Positions 42,501-49,800 of a stretch of 64,000 bases of DNA are shown piece by piece. The notes below the pieces were generated by a model. That model was not told the DNA's origin. It worked only from the letters and a program-made list of their open reading frames with translations, and ran no database searches. Location of the stretch: positions 328,822-392,821 of the forward strand of contig CBFFRQ010000096.1 of assembly GCA_965644315.1 (NCBI GenBank), written 5' to 3'. Numbering within the stretch: the first letter of the stretch is position 1; every line of letters starts with the position of its first letter. Origin of the DNA: Caecitellus pseudoparvulus (lineage: Eukaryota; Bigyra: Bicosoecida). The position numbers and the translations under genes were made by a program.

Positions 42501-44900
42501 GCCACTGTCAGCGCGCTGCAGCGAGCCATGCTATCCCACGCGGCGCAGGTGGATGAGGGGGGGCAGCTGGGGCTGTTCCCCTTCGCCACCAGCCGGGAAC
42601 AGCTGCCGCTGTACGAGACGGCCCTGCACGAGAGCTTGGGGCTGCGCCACGACAATGGGGGCGAGGTGGTGCTGCACCTAGCGGGGGAAGGCTTCGTGCC
42701 GCCGCCACCCCACGCCACGCCCACCCCTACCTCCTTGCGCGTGCACCCGCTGCCAGCAGTGGTCAGCAGCACTGTGCGGTGTGGCGCACAGGTGGGGGCA
42801 GGGGCGGAGTGTGCTCTGGAGGGCGGGCGCTTCGTGACGGGCATGGAGGATGGGGGGGATGAGGGGGTGGAGGAGGTGGAGGGCGGGCCAGACGCCGACA
42901 GTGGCGCCCAGGCCCGGCGGGCTGCCGCGGCACATGCCCAGCAAGGCATGCGTGTGCTGGCGGCGCATGCAGCTGGCTTGACTGCCGGCTCCACGGCTGA
43001 CCTTGACGCCGCCGGCAGAACACCCCGCCAGGCCAGCGCTAGAAGTGGGGAAGGGGGCGCCTCTGCTGAGCTGGCCCTGCCGCCCAGCACGGCCCTCGTG
43101 CCGGCCCGGCGGTTCAAGCCGCGGCCAGGCGAAGTGCCGGCGAAGCACTTCGGCGCCCTGCCGCCGCCTCGCCGCTTCGTGCGGCTCCCGGCGCCGTGGC
43201 TGGGTGAGGCGGCGGCACGCCTGTCCGCTGAGTGGCTGCGCCTGGGGGATGTGCCGGCAGGGCACTGTGTCCACCGCATCCTCGTCCTGTACAATTGCCG
43301 CAACACGCCGGAGCTGACTGCAGCAGCTGCCGCCGACCGTGCTGCGCGAGCCCAGGCACTGGGCGTGGAGGCGGCGCGTGCAGCGGGCAACGGCTCCGCT
43401 GCTGCTGCCCGGCTGAGCCACGGAGGTGGCGCCAGCGCCATGGGCACGACCCGTGCCAAGGGTGAGACGGCAGTGTCGGGGCATGTCCGGGTGACGAACG
43501 CTGCGACGGCGGCAGTGCTGCGCGGGTCTGGCGGTGGGCCGTCCCCTGCCACAGTGGGCGTGGCCAGTCGCAACATCGGCACTGGGCAGGGCCCACTGCT
43601 GTTCGCGTGGGATGCCGCCCACCCCCTGCTGCAGCACGGCACCCTGCGCATCCACCCCATGCGAGGGGAGGTGCCCGCTGGCGGCCATGCCGTCGTGCGA
43701 GTGTCGCTGCACGCGCCCGCCCAGCCGCAAACCGTGGACACGGACGTCGCCCTCCTCGTCGGCGTGACGCACGGCGAGATGATGCAGGGCACGCGCCACG
43801 TCGCGGCACAGGCGGCACAGGCCCAGCGCAAGGTGACAGCCGGCGCCGGTGGCCTGCCTGACCCCGTGCATGTCCCAGTGGCGCTCAAGTCCACCCTCAG
43901 CCGTGACGCTCGCATTGGAGCTGACAAGGCGCCGCCCAGCGCGTTGCAGGGCGGCGGTGGCGGCGCCACGCAGCGCACCAAGAGTCACGGTGGCGCCACC
44001 GGCCGCTCTACCATGAGCAGCGTCGCGCTGGACCCGGCAGGCTCCAGCGCAGTGCTGGCCCAGGGCCAGCTGGTGCTCGCCAGCACATCAGGGGAGGGGG
44101 GCATGACCCCCCCTGCCTTCCCTGCCCCTGGCGTGGGCACGGTCAGTGCAGCCATTCCCCTGGCAGGTGCGCCTGCTGTGCCCACCCGGGCGCTGTCTTC
44201 GGCTCGCCTGCTGGCTCGCGCTGCAGCGCAGGAGGCGGCCTCGGCCGACGACGCCAGCCACAGGGTGCAGGTGCCCCCCCCTGCGTCGCAGCGAGGGGGG
44301 GTCAGCCGGGGCACACCCTCCACCTCAGGGGGGGGGCTGCGCCACGTATCAGCCGTGCCGCCTGTCGGGCGCCTGTACCTGCACGTCACTGCCCGCGTCG
44401 CGGCAGAGGACGAGTTCGTGGCGTGCCATGGCACGGCGGCGCTGGCGGCCTTTGGCCAGGCGGCAGGGCAAGGCACGACTTCAGATCGGCCCCTGCTCCC
44501 CAGCCCCGACACTGGAGCCGGCGCGCCAGACTCGCCGCCTGCGCCTGTCAGCGCACGTGCCGACGGCGCTGTGGTGGGAGACGTCCTCGCCGACTTGCTG
44601 GCGGAGGTGGTGGGCACAGCCGGCGTCAGCAGCGCCTTGCAAGGCCTGCGGGCAGAGGCCACGCCCACCTTCCGAGACATCGCCAAGACGACGGCAGGCG
44701 CTGATGCAGCGGCGGCGCTGCGGCCGGCCGGCGACCCGGCCTCCGCCCCCTTTGCCCGAGCGTGGGTGTTGGGGTCGCCCGAGGTGCAGGAGCTGGCGGG
44801 GCGCCTGGTGGAGACGACACTGCTGAACCTGCTGAGGGAGGCCGTGGCAGGCGACTTTGACGTCACCAGCCAGCCGCTGGCCCTGCACCAGGTGTTGTGA
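36543..44900 (+). CDS. CFAP65: CFAP65-like ciliary protein with many ASH/MSP-type modules
   Basis: Likely axonemal (central apparatus) protein. A single uninterrupted exon of 2785 residues. The N-terminus matches CFAP65/CCDC108: IHWRGGTWSPGGEYSGKLTV, KNVSMRMQKVRYELPKTK, LSSGMSVQLEVRFRPV and GAFSVPITASLPRL. Repeated beta-sandwich modules of the ASH/MSP kind follow, recognisable by phrases such as FGTVPVNETSVAPLTLRNVG, FGDIDVGTSCTRVVTLRNHS, FGTALVGSTLHRSVALHNIS and LGDVPAGHCVHRILVLYNC. Long Ala/Gly/Pro linkers separate them, including a Gly run near residue 605. HYDIN and CFAP47 share such modules; the N-terminal block argues for CFAP65. Human CFAP65 is about 1900 residues, so this one is enlarged by linkers. 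No signal peptide. Confidence 0.75.
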   Translation: MAGIRPMSRAERAAAFGIDCGGGIHWRGGTWSPGGEYSGKLTVKNVSMRMQKVRYELPKTKIFFMEFPDTLVLSSGMSVQLEVRFRPVRLTAYSDSITFTTEQGAFSVPITASLPRLAVEPPEDVAFGTVPVNETSVAPLTLRNVGEVPASIAWEVPAPFAVAPARAVLQPDSTMQVQASVLPSAAAVLQGTAVCHVTADGARSTYHVSLSATSRFQFIKLSTEVVDLGDALIRDGGKPYTTPITLSNVGPVPATVTLVPLERQATAHVKVHPEAAALPAGGSTTFTVQYTPAVHGMFTLERFQFRTPGGNAAQLTVTGRAVGPTVTLERKDPSTGTSAKGGQTSDGDVAEPLALSTTLLTAGVGQGRGGSNPLSFNFGDIDVGTSCTRVVTLRNHSKTTAFFAFDAAQGGVFDFAVAQGSVPAQLYTHVVVTFTPPSAGTFYRRVLCLVRDSTPVFADFFGSGKDATHRPMPLRQRHIDAYRLRPPPVLLLPPQHVTSIANALLARASAAAQAGDPALAGWLATTAPAAAAKPPPVGSGDGMDADFEALLGESKGVAAAPPGTREAGAAGGLSLWRLPLHLLEGDDAAAETLVQVHEAASGGGGGGGHGAGTAEAAVVGKAIRIGARAPFGLVSRTTLLQERELSLTTMGAAEVTRSGDMSRAAAALLDAHFQPQDHSTAPLALLVERVDFGHTAMGAPVTRKVRLANRTKGKMTVTWAVPRSAYAAGEAGGADFAVRPLVQDIDAESEGEFVLSFTPTADNVYFAQQLEAFVSPKPNRTFRLVDDVSLTPPVCLPLTVRGHTFSGLGQFLPRVACSLGGGHSHKVVLPTAMLGDSTHTTFQLTNEGDTPATFDFGEAGDGVWAVKPASGIIQPGAFALVTLRFTPSAPRTFTHTLTCRLNGGDTHTLTLHLLGTGGLPRLQLPRDGLVFVKPTCVGVASHATARLHNPTHLPLRYRLVLPEDAARQGVLSATPLEGELAGNAFEDVVLRFAPQAAGDHALKVGVEVFPAGRMDADWAVGQTSLDRLPTGTGYAAYAFTGGHISSGAVKVGGRVPTARLEDVSPPTEGVAPLQRLTLLVLSEGTGGALQFTPPALDFGTALVGSTLHRSVALHNISDCTLHFRVGAFVQRRGARGVPPVDARASLDGTAGVAAVDPPTADSEPDSDEEGEEPGKGAAAAAAALAATSADMGLASTSAGDALLDKASQVPLLQLDPPCGVVPAHAKVQMDVAFTPPDAAEYSFSLFYLIVSEAEVASGEAATPLLLLPGEDGSFRPLDLPAPQAAGDTPAISGPALDIAASAAAALAHAQAAAGGGAAHPAGEEGASTPPPDTQLAAGSATTLAAFDPLPIAQRGLVPPNTDPLWCHATAKGGYPSVTIEDARALCSRDALLYMFPSPPAPVAGGGSVVGGEAITLPLPPALARALALSPANRAISEEHFSAVGDMPHAVALMAAAGVDVEVQLAVTPDGTALASTALGQTGNGGLASGGAGSAVDGIPVGGNAVGGWGFFTFGPYLNVPEFEPLLAGAVRPPPPLHPIADISWTPGDVAGQRGGAMGGTAGVGGFWGPDARDVLTGVLAEHAGDSWEMDAARATDAAVLGEAGPGARSTVSSRKGVLGRPLPDAGVHVDPQPAVGSPALLWRQLSLSGLNAHLARSLTPGERSFNRATRNETAAHTLKTYTMEFTPAPLGSPPEVILLSLRNNGHLPAVLDFRFTHAHEFDVEPWAEVAAPSTSAVQVAELVARRVVDVQPRRAALQPGESVTIRLHYAYVTSLNGGRHDVAVILRLAQGKQVRLLLRGRTLNPAFPHLYLGLPRGVHRLAAVPLACAEVPFQPVLLRNPSAVALAFTLDPASLQDLAADNYGFPVFTAVAVDPATARAAARAKAVTAGTPPGADAATLLELDTALHRGIIPAGGHTTIWVRFQPLEAVEYRSRLRIAYSFAALQDEEWAAAAADAVQRTADAEAEAAESGMFGEGAGASTPSASATVSALQRAMLSHAAQVDEGGQLGLFPFATSREQLPLYETALHESLGLRHDNGGEVVLHLAGEGFVPPPPHATPTPTSLRVHPLPAVVSSTVRCGAQVGAGAECALEGGRFVTGMEDGGDEGVEEVEGGPDADSGAQARRAAAAHAQQGMRVLAAHAAGLTAGSTADLDAAGRTPRQASARSGEGGASAELALPPSTALVPARRFKPRPGEVPAKHFGALPPPRRFVRLPAPWLGEAAARLSAEWLRLGDVPAGHCVHRILVLYNCRNTPELTAAAAADRAARAQALGVEAARAAGNGSAAAARLSHGGGASAMGTTRAKGETAVSGHVRVTNAATAAVLRGSGGGPSPATVGVASRNIGTGQGPLLFAWDAAHPLLQHGTLRIHPMRGEVPAGGHAVVRVSLHAPAQPQTVDTDVALLVGVTHGEMMQGTRHVAAQAAQAQRKVTAGAGGLPDPVHVPVALKSTLSRDARIGADKAPPSALQGGGGGATQRTKSHGGATGRSTMSSVALDPAGSSAVLAQGQLVLASTSGEGGMTPPAFPAPGVGTVSAAIPLAGAPAVPTRALSSARLLARAAAQEAASADDASHRVQVPPPASQRGGVSRGTPSTSGGGLRHVSAVPPVGRLYLHVTARVAAEDEFVACHGTAALAAFGQAAGQGTTSDRPLLPSPDTGAGAPDSPPAPVSARADGAVVGDVLADLLAEVVGTAGVSSALQGLRAEATPTFRDIAKTTAGADAAAALRPAGDPASAPFARAWVLGSPEVQELAGRLVETTLLNLLREAVAGDFDVTSQPLALHQVL

Positions 44901-44912
44901 GGTCAAGAGGGC

Positions 44913-44920
44913 AATGCATT
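44913..44920. terminator. Palindromic AATGCATT shared by convergent CFAP65-like and lipoyl-KGD4 genes
   Basis: Lies in a 23-base gap between two facing stop codons, 12 bases past one and 3 bases past the other, and reads AATGCA on both strands. Confidence 0.5.
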
Positions 44921-44923
44921 CGC

Positions 44924-45784
44924 TCACCAGCCGCTGGCACCGCCAGAGTCGATGGCGTCCATCTCGGCCTCAGACAGCACTGGCCTGCCGTACCCCGGCT
45001 GCGTGTCCAGGAAGTCCTTGGACGCCTTGGAGGGGAACAGGGCCTCGAAATCCAGCGTGCCTTGCACAGACCCGCCCGTGCTGCTGCTGCTGCTCGCCTG
45101 GGCCTGCTCGCCCGCGCTGCTGGCTTGATTGGCCTTGCCGTGGCGGAATTTGATCAGGGGCACCCGACCACCTGGCGCTGGAGCTGGGCTGGGGGCAGGT
45201 GCAGAAGCCGGAGCAGGGCTCGGAGCAGGCGCTGGGGCAGCCTGGCTGGGAGCGGGTGCGGGTGAGGCAGCCTTGCTCTTGGCTGCCGCCACGTCGCCGT
45301 CAGTGTCGATCTCTGCCACCAAGTCCCCGACGTTCACCGTGTCGCCCTCCGCCACTGGGAACCCCTTCAACACCCCCTGCACTGGACTCCTCACCTCCAC
45401 CACCACCTGTGCAGAGCAGTGCGACGCGCTGGTGTGCAGAGGCGGCGTCGTCAGCAGCAACTGCACTGAGCAGTGCGGAATTGTGGCGAATTATGCCCAG
45501 CCCACCTAGGCCGCCCCTGTCCCGCACCCAGCAGCGCACAAGCAACGCACCTTGTCGGTGGCAATTGTAGCCACAGGCTCATCCATCTCCACCGCGTCAC
45601 CGGGGGACTTCAACTGTTCCTCGATGATGCCTTCTGGCACACTGTCGCCCAGGGATGGCACCTCCAGCCGAAACACCTCAAAGGCCACGGCAGACGAGTG
45701 CAGCCACCGCCCTGCCCCAGCACGGGGGGCTGAAGCCAACGCTGCCCCTGCAGACCACAGTAGTTTCCTACCTGCGCTGGCCAT
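44924..45784 (-). CDS. Lipoyl domain fused to KGD4/MRPS36-type adaptor
   Basis: Exons 45551-45784 and 44924-45406 (reverse), with a 144-nt intron (GTGCGT...GCACAG) in phase 0, giving 238 residues. Residues 1-33 are a mitochondrial presequence (MASAGRKLLWSAGAAL...HSSA). Residues ~38-112 are a lipoyl domain of the 2-oxoglutarate dehydrogenase E2 type: EVPSLGDSVPEGIIEE, acceptor lysine in IATDKVVVEV at residue 78, GDTVNVGDLVAEID. An Ala/Pro/Ser linker follows. The C-terminal part carries the two KGD4/MRPS36 blocks, PLIKFRHGK and YGRPVLSEAEMDAIDSGGA; KGD4 tethers E3 to the E2 core of the complex. There is no acyltransferase catalytic domain, so this is not the E2 enzyme itself. An upstream in-frame ATG at 45811 is less likely. 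Confidence 0.85.
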
Positions 45785-46308
45785 GGTGTCTGTGCAGCTG
45801 TGCAAAGGCAACGCCTGCCCGCTGGTGTGGCTTCGGCGTGGTGCTGGCTGCTCGAAAGCTCCCGTGCAGTGCAGGGGTGCTAGGGAAAGTGAGAGTGACT
45901 TTGTACAAGCCTGAAGTAGCGGTGCTCTAGCATGAATTTGAGGGGAAACGCGTAGATGTGTGTTGCCGTTTCAGCGCCTGCACGAGGCAGGTCATTGTCG
46001 GGCGACGTCCTCTCCAGTAAGTAAAGAACCACTCAGAGTTCCGTATACAATTTTAGCCGGTATCCTCCGCGACTTAGCACTTTGACGCTGTACAACACAT
46101 AGGCGGATTTATTTTCTACTCGTAGAGCCCCCCCCTCACAAACGTTTTGCCTGCCACCGTGCTTCACACTGCCTGAATCTCCCGCATCGCCGCCTGCAGT
46201 GCCGAGCTGACTGGGCAGTCACTGAAGGAACCCACTCGCGGCCTTGCAGCCCCGCCTGCCACGTGCAGCTCTGATCAGCACCTTCTCACAGCCTTGTTTG
46301 CACCTGAC
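45785..46308. promoter_or_regulatory. Divergent promoter region, lipoyl-KGD4 / IFT25
   Basis: About 524 bases, the most AT-rich stretch of the window around 46010-46125 (for example TATACAATTTTAG and TTTATTTTCTACTCG). Two GAAACG elements face each other at 45946-45951 (forward) and 45967-45972 (reverse). I looked for spliceosomal RNAs because of the AT-rich, Sm-site-like sequence and did not find a convincing one. Confidence 0.4.
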
Positions 46309-46887
46309 ATGGCAGCGAGGGCATTGACGGCGCCTGCGGAAGGCACTGTGAACCTGGCCAAGGCAGGCTCTGCGAGCATCGCCTACTCCACCAGCACCAC
46401 TGAAGCACACCCAGCCAAGGATGCGTTGGAGGAAAGCCGCAAGACGTTCTGGCTGACGACAGGCATGTTTCCACAGGAACTTGTCATCAAGCTGTCTCGC
46501 AGGACGCCGCTCCAGAGCGTGAAGCTGCTCACAGTGAATGGTGTGTGAAACGCCAAGTCGCGAAACGCCGGCTCGCTGCCACGCTCCACACCTCCCCGCA
46601 GCATGCAAAGTCGGCGTGGAGGTGTCCACTCGAGACACGCCCCGCGATTTCAACGTGGTGGCCGAGACTGGTGCGTGGGGCGCTTGTGCCTAGGCAGCGC
46701 AGCAGTGTGCTGCAGCCCACGACCGTTGCCGCATGCCTGGTTTGTGCCCTCTGCAGAGCTGCCCGACGACGGGCTGCACTTGGAAACCATGTCCATGCCG
46801 TCGGGGACTGAGGCCAAGTTCATCAAGCTGTGCATTCACTCGGGGCATGCCGAGTTCGCTGCTGTGTACAATGTCTCGGCCTTCTAA
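46309..46887 (+). CDS. IFT25: Intraflagellar transport protein IFT25 (HSPB11)
   Basis: IFT-B subunit that pairs with IFT27. Model: exons 46309-46540, 46602-46670 and 46757-46887, introns 61 and 86 nt, both phase 1, giving 143 residues. It is a single DOC1-like galactose-binding fold. Diagnostic phrases: SSRKTFWLTTGMFPQE-type core (here ESRKTFWLTTGMFPQELVI), CKVGVEVSTRDTPRDFNVV, and the C-terminal FAAVYNVSAF, all typical of IFT25. Length matches the family. Intron 1 carries two GAAACG copies. The stop codon TAA overlaps AATGCA, and the gene converges on the next one with only 12 bases between stops. Confidence 0.92.
46547..46567 (+). promoter_or_regulatory. GAAACGCC pair in IFT25 intron 1
   Basis: Two GAAACGCC copies, 15 bases apart, fill much of the 61-nt first intron. 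Confidence 0.3.
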
Positions 46888-46899
46888 TGCACTGCCTGC

Positions 46900-49800
46900 T
46901 CACCGGCGCCGGGCTGGTCTCGTCCGTGGCTTGCGCTGCGGGGCGCTCACGACCGTCAACTTGTCGGGGTCAAACTGCCCGCCCTGTCCCAGCAGCCCCA
47001 GCAGCGTGTGCCCTTGTGTCCCCGCACCAGGCAGGTCCACCGGCACCTCATCCGGCTCGCTGTCGCCAGGCTCGGGTGGAGCTTGTGCCTTGGGCGTCGG
47101 CATTGACGCGACGACAGCGGCGAGGGCAGAGCCCCCTCCACGCCGACGGGGCGCGCGCCTAGCTCCTCGACCAGCTGGGGCGGTGCCCTCTTCCAAAGTC
47201 ACCGAGGCTACAGGGACTCCGCCTGCTCGGGTTGCCCGCCGAGTTCGGCTGGGCAGCAAGCTCACTCGACCAAGCCCACTGCGCCGCACATCTCCCCGGC
47301 TCTGGCTCTGGGCACTTGTCCCTGCAGAGTCCTTGGTCGGGGCCAAGGGCATGGTCCCTGGTCGTGGGATGAAAAGCGGCGCCACCGGTGACGCCGGCTC
47401 ATGGCAGGTCGCATCCCCCAGTTCGCTGGCGTGTGCACCCGCGTTCAGCCGGCCCCCACTGCGAGGTTGCTGGGTGGCGGCAGGTGGCGGGCTGGCAGTG
47501 GAGCCGGAGACTCGCCTCTGGCGTGGCACGGGCGGTTTGCGAGGGGGCGAGGTGGCACCGGAGCCATCGTGCTGCTGGCTCACTGTGCTGGATGTGGAGC
47601 TGGACCGTCGCCGTCGGCGCCGGTGTGGGCTTGGTTCGCGCGCAGGGACGGGGTTGGCTTGGTGTGTATCCGCTCGCGCACGGCGTGGCTTTGCTCGCGG
47701 GCTGTGCAAGGCACGCATGACTGTGTGGGTGGACAGGCTGTGCACCAGGGGCGGCGTTTTCCCCCGCCCACCGCGCCGCTTGACCCTGGAGCGCGGGGGT
47801 GACGAGTCACCGCCGCCCTGGTCTGCTGCAGGGTGCTGTGTGCCCTGCACCTGACCCAAACGCTCAGCACTTGTGCTGGGGGCGGCACTTTCATCAGCGG
47901 AATCACTCTGGGTTGGGCTGTTGTCTGAATCCTGGTGTGCTCGCTCCTGGCTCGCTGCAGGGGGTGGTGGCGCCTCTTCCGGTTCAGCAGAGCTGGGCAG
48001 ACTGGCAGGCGCTCCCTCAGCTTGCCGTTGTGGTTCGCTCTGGGTGGACCGCTGTACATGCAGCTGCAGCGCGGACGAGGCGAACTGGATGTGGTGCCAT
48101 GCCTGCCGCCACATACCCTGTAGCACCCCCACCTCCAGCGGCAGGCTTTCCAGCAGCTCCCGGTGGTGCTGCACAGCTGCAGTGGCCGATGCAGCCTCCG
48201 CTTGCCGCTCTCCATGCTCCAGCGCCGAGTCCAGCGCCTGGTTCAGCGCCGGGATACTCACTCGGCCATCCCCACTCAGCGCAGCCTTGTTCACATGCCG
48301 GTACGCCGCCAGGATGCGGGGGTGGGCATCCTGCAGCACACTGGCGGCGGCAGCGCTGGGGGCCTTGCACACGAACGTGCGGGCAGCGTCAGGGCAGACC
48401 AAGAAGTGCTGGGCAAGGGCGAGGTGCGCCTCACGGGAGGCTTGGGCCGGCACTGCCACGCCAGGCACGTGTGTCTGCAGCAACTGCGGCAACTCATCCC
48501 ACAGCGCCTCTGCCAGGGCGCTGCCACTGTCCACCAAGCACACCAGGCAGCCAGTGCTTGCGACGTCTCCCAGCACCATTTTCGCTGCGTCAGGGTGCAC
48601 GAGCGCCCCCCCGAGCGGGCCAGCGACGTCGCCCTGCACGGGGAAGGCCAGGTGGGGTGTGCCAGACTTGCCTGCCAGAGCTTGCTCCAGAGCCTGCTGA
48701 CACCGCTCCTGCATGACTGCCAGGGCCATGGCAGCTCGCAAGCCCTCATCCCCACCATTTGCGCCGGCGCTGACGAGCCCCGGCACCATGGAGGGTACCC
48801 AACACCACGCCAGGAACCAGTGCTGCACTGTGGTAAGGGCCACAGTGGCACCTCGTCCGTGACTGGCACAGTGTGCGGCAGCCCACCCCCCTCCTGCGGG
48901 GCTGCCCGAAGTGGCGACCCCCTCGCTTCGAAGACTGGGCTGCGGGGTCCTGTGACTCGCGCCCGTCTGCACGTCCTGCCACTGCATCAGCTGCACGGTG
49001 GCGTTGTGTGCCTCCTGCGCCAAGGCGACGGCAGCGGACCCGGCGGCAGCAGCAGGTGGAGTCTCCTGCGTGCCGCCGAAGGCAGGCAACAAGACACGCC
49101 ACCACAGCCAGCGCTGGGCTGCAGCCGCGCCCCATGCCGCGGTGATCGTGTCCAGGGCCGCTGCCAGGAAGGGGGGCAGGGGGCAGTTCGCCATGCCTGC
49201 ACATACGCCCGACGCCAGCGTCACCAGTGCGTCGATGTGCTGCAAGACTGCAGTCGAGGGGTCAGAGCTGTTGACCGGCTCAGCCCCGCCCGGTGCTGCC
49301 GTGTGCTGTACGTGGACATGCCGCATGAGCTGATCAGCCCACAGCCACACCGATGGATGCAGTGCGATACCCCACAGCACCCCACATGCAAAGGGCAGAC
49401 CAGTGTGCGCTCCTGCTGAGCTGGCCACCACAGCAGGAAGGCTGCCCCCTGCTCCCTTGCCCCAGGCTGCACCGGCATGACCCTGTGCATCGAAGAGGGC
49501 CAGCACGTCCTCTGCAGAAGGTGCCGCCTGCACTGCTGCGTGGAGCAGACTCACAGTGGCTTGCCAGGGACAGGTGAGGGGGTGGAACCACAGCACGGAG
49601 GCGGTGGCACCCACGTGCCACGCCAGTCGACACGGCAGCTCTGCCGACGCCAGAGAGTGGCTGGCCCGCCGCACAACTTGGCGCACAGCCTGGGCCAGCG
49701 CACCGGCGTCAGCGCGCCACACTGCCACCTGCCTCGCCAGCAAGCCCATGAGCGGCGACGCTGCTTCGGATGCCGTGCGGGTGGGGGCGCCTTCGCCTTG

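Noticed and set aside
44924-45784. Annotation as dihydrolipoamide succinyltransferase (E2)
   Set aside because: There is no acyltransferase catalytic domain in or near the gene; only the lipoyl domain and KGD4 blocks are present.
45990-46130. Possible U1 or other spliceosomal snRNA in the AT-rich promoter region (reverse strand TTTACTTACTGG; forward ACAATTTTAG resembling an Sm site)
   Set aside because: The 5' splice-site pairing element is not an exact U1 match and no stem-loop or downstream Sm arrangement of U1, U2, U4, U5 or U6 could be traced.
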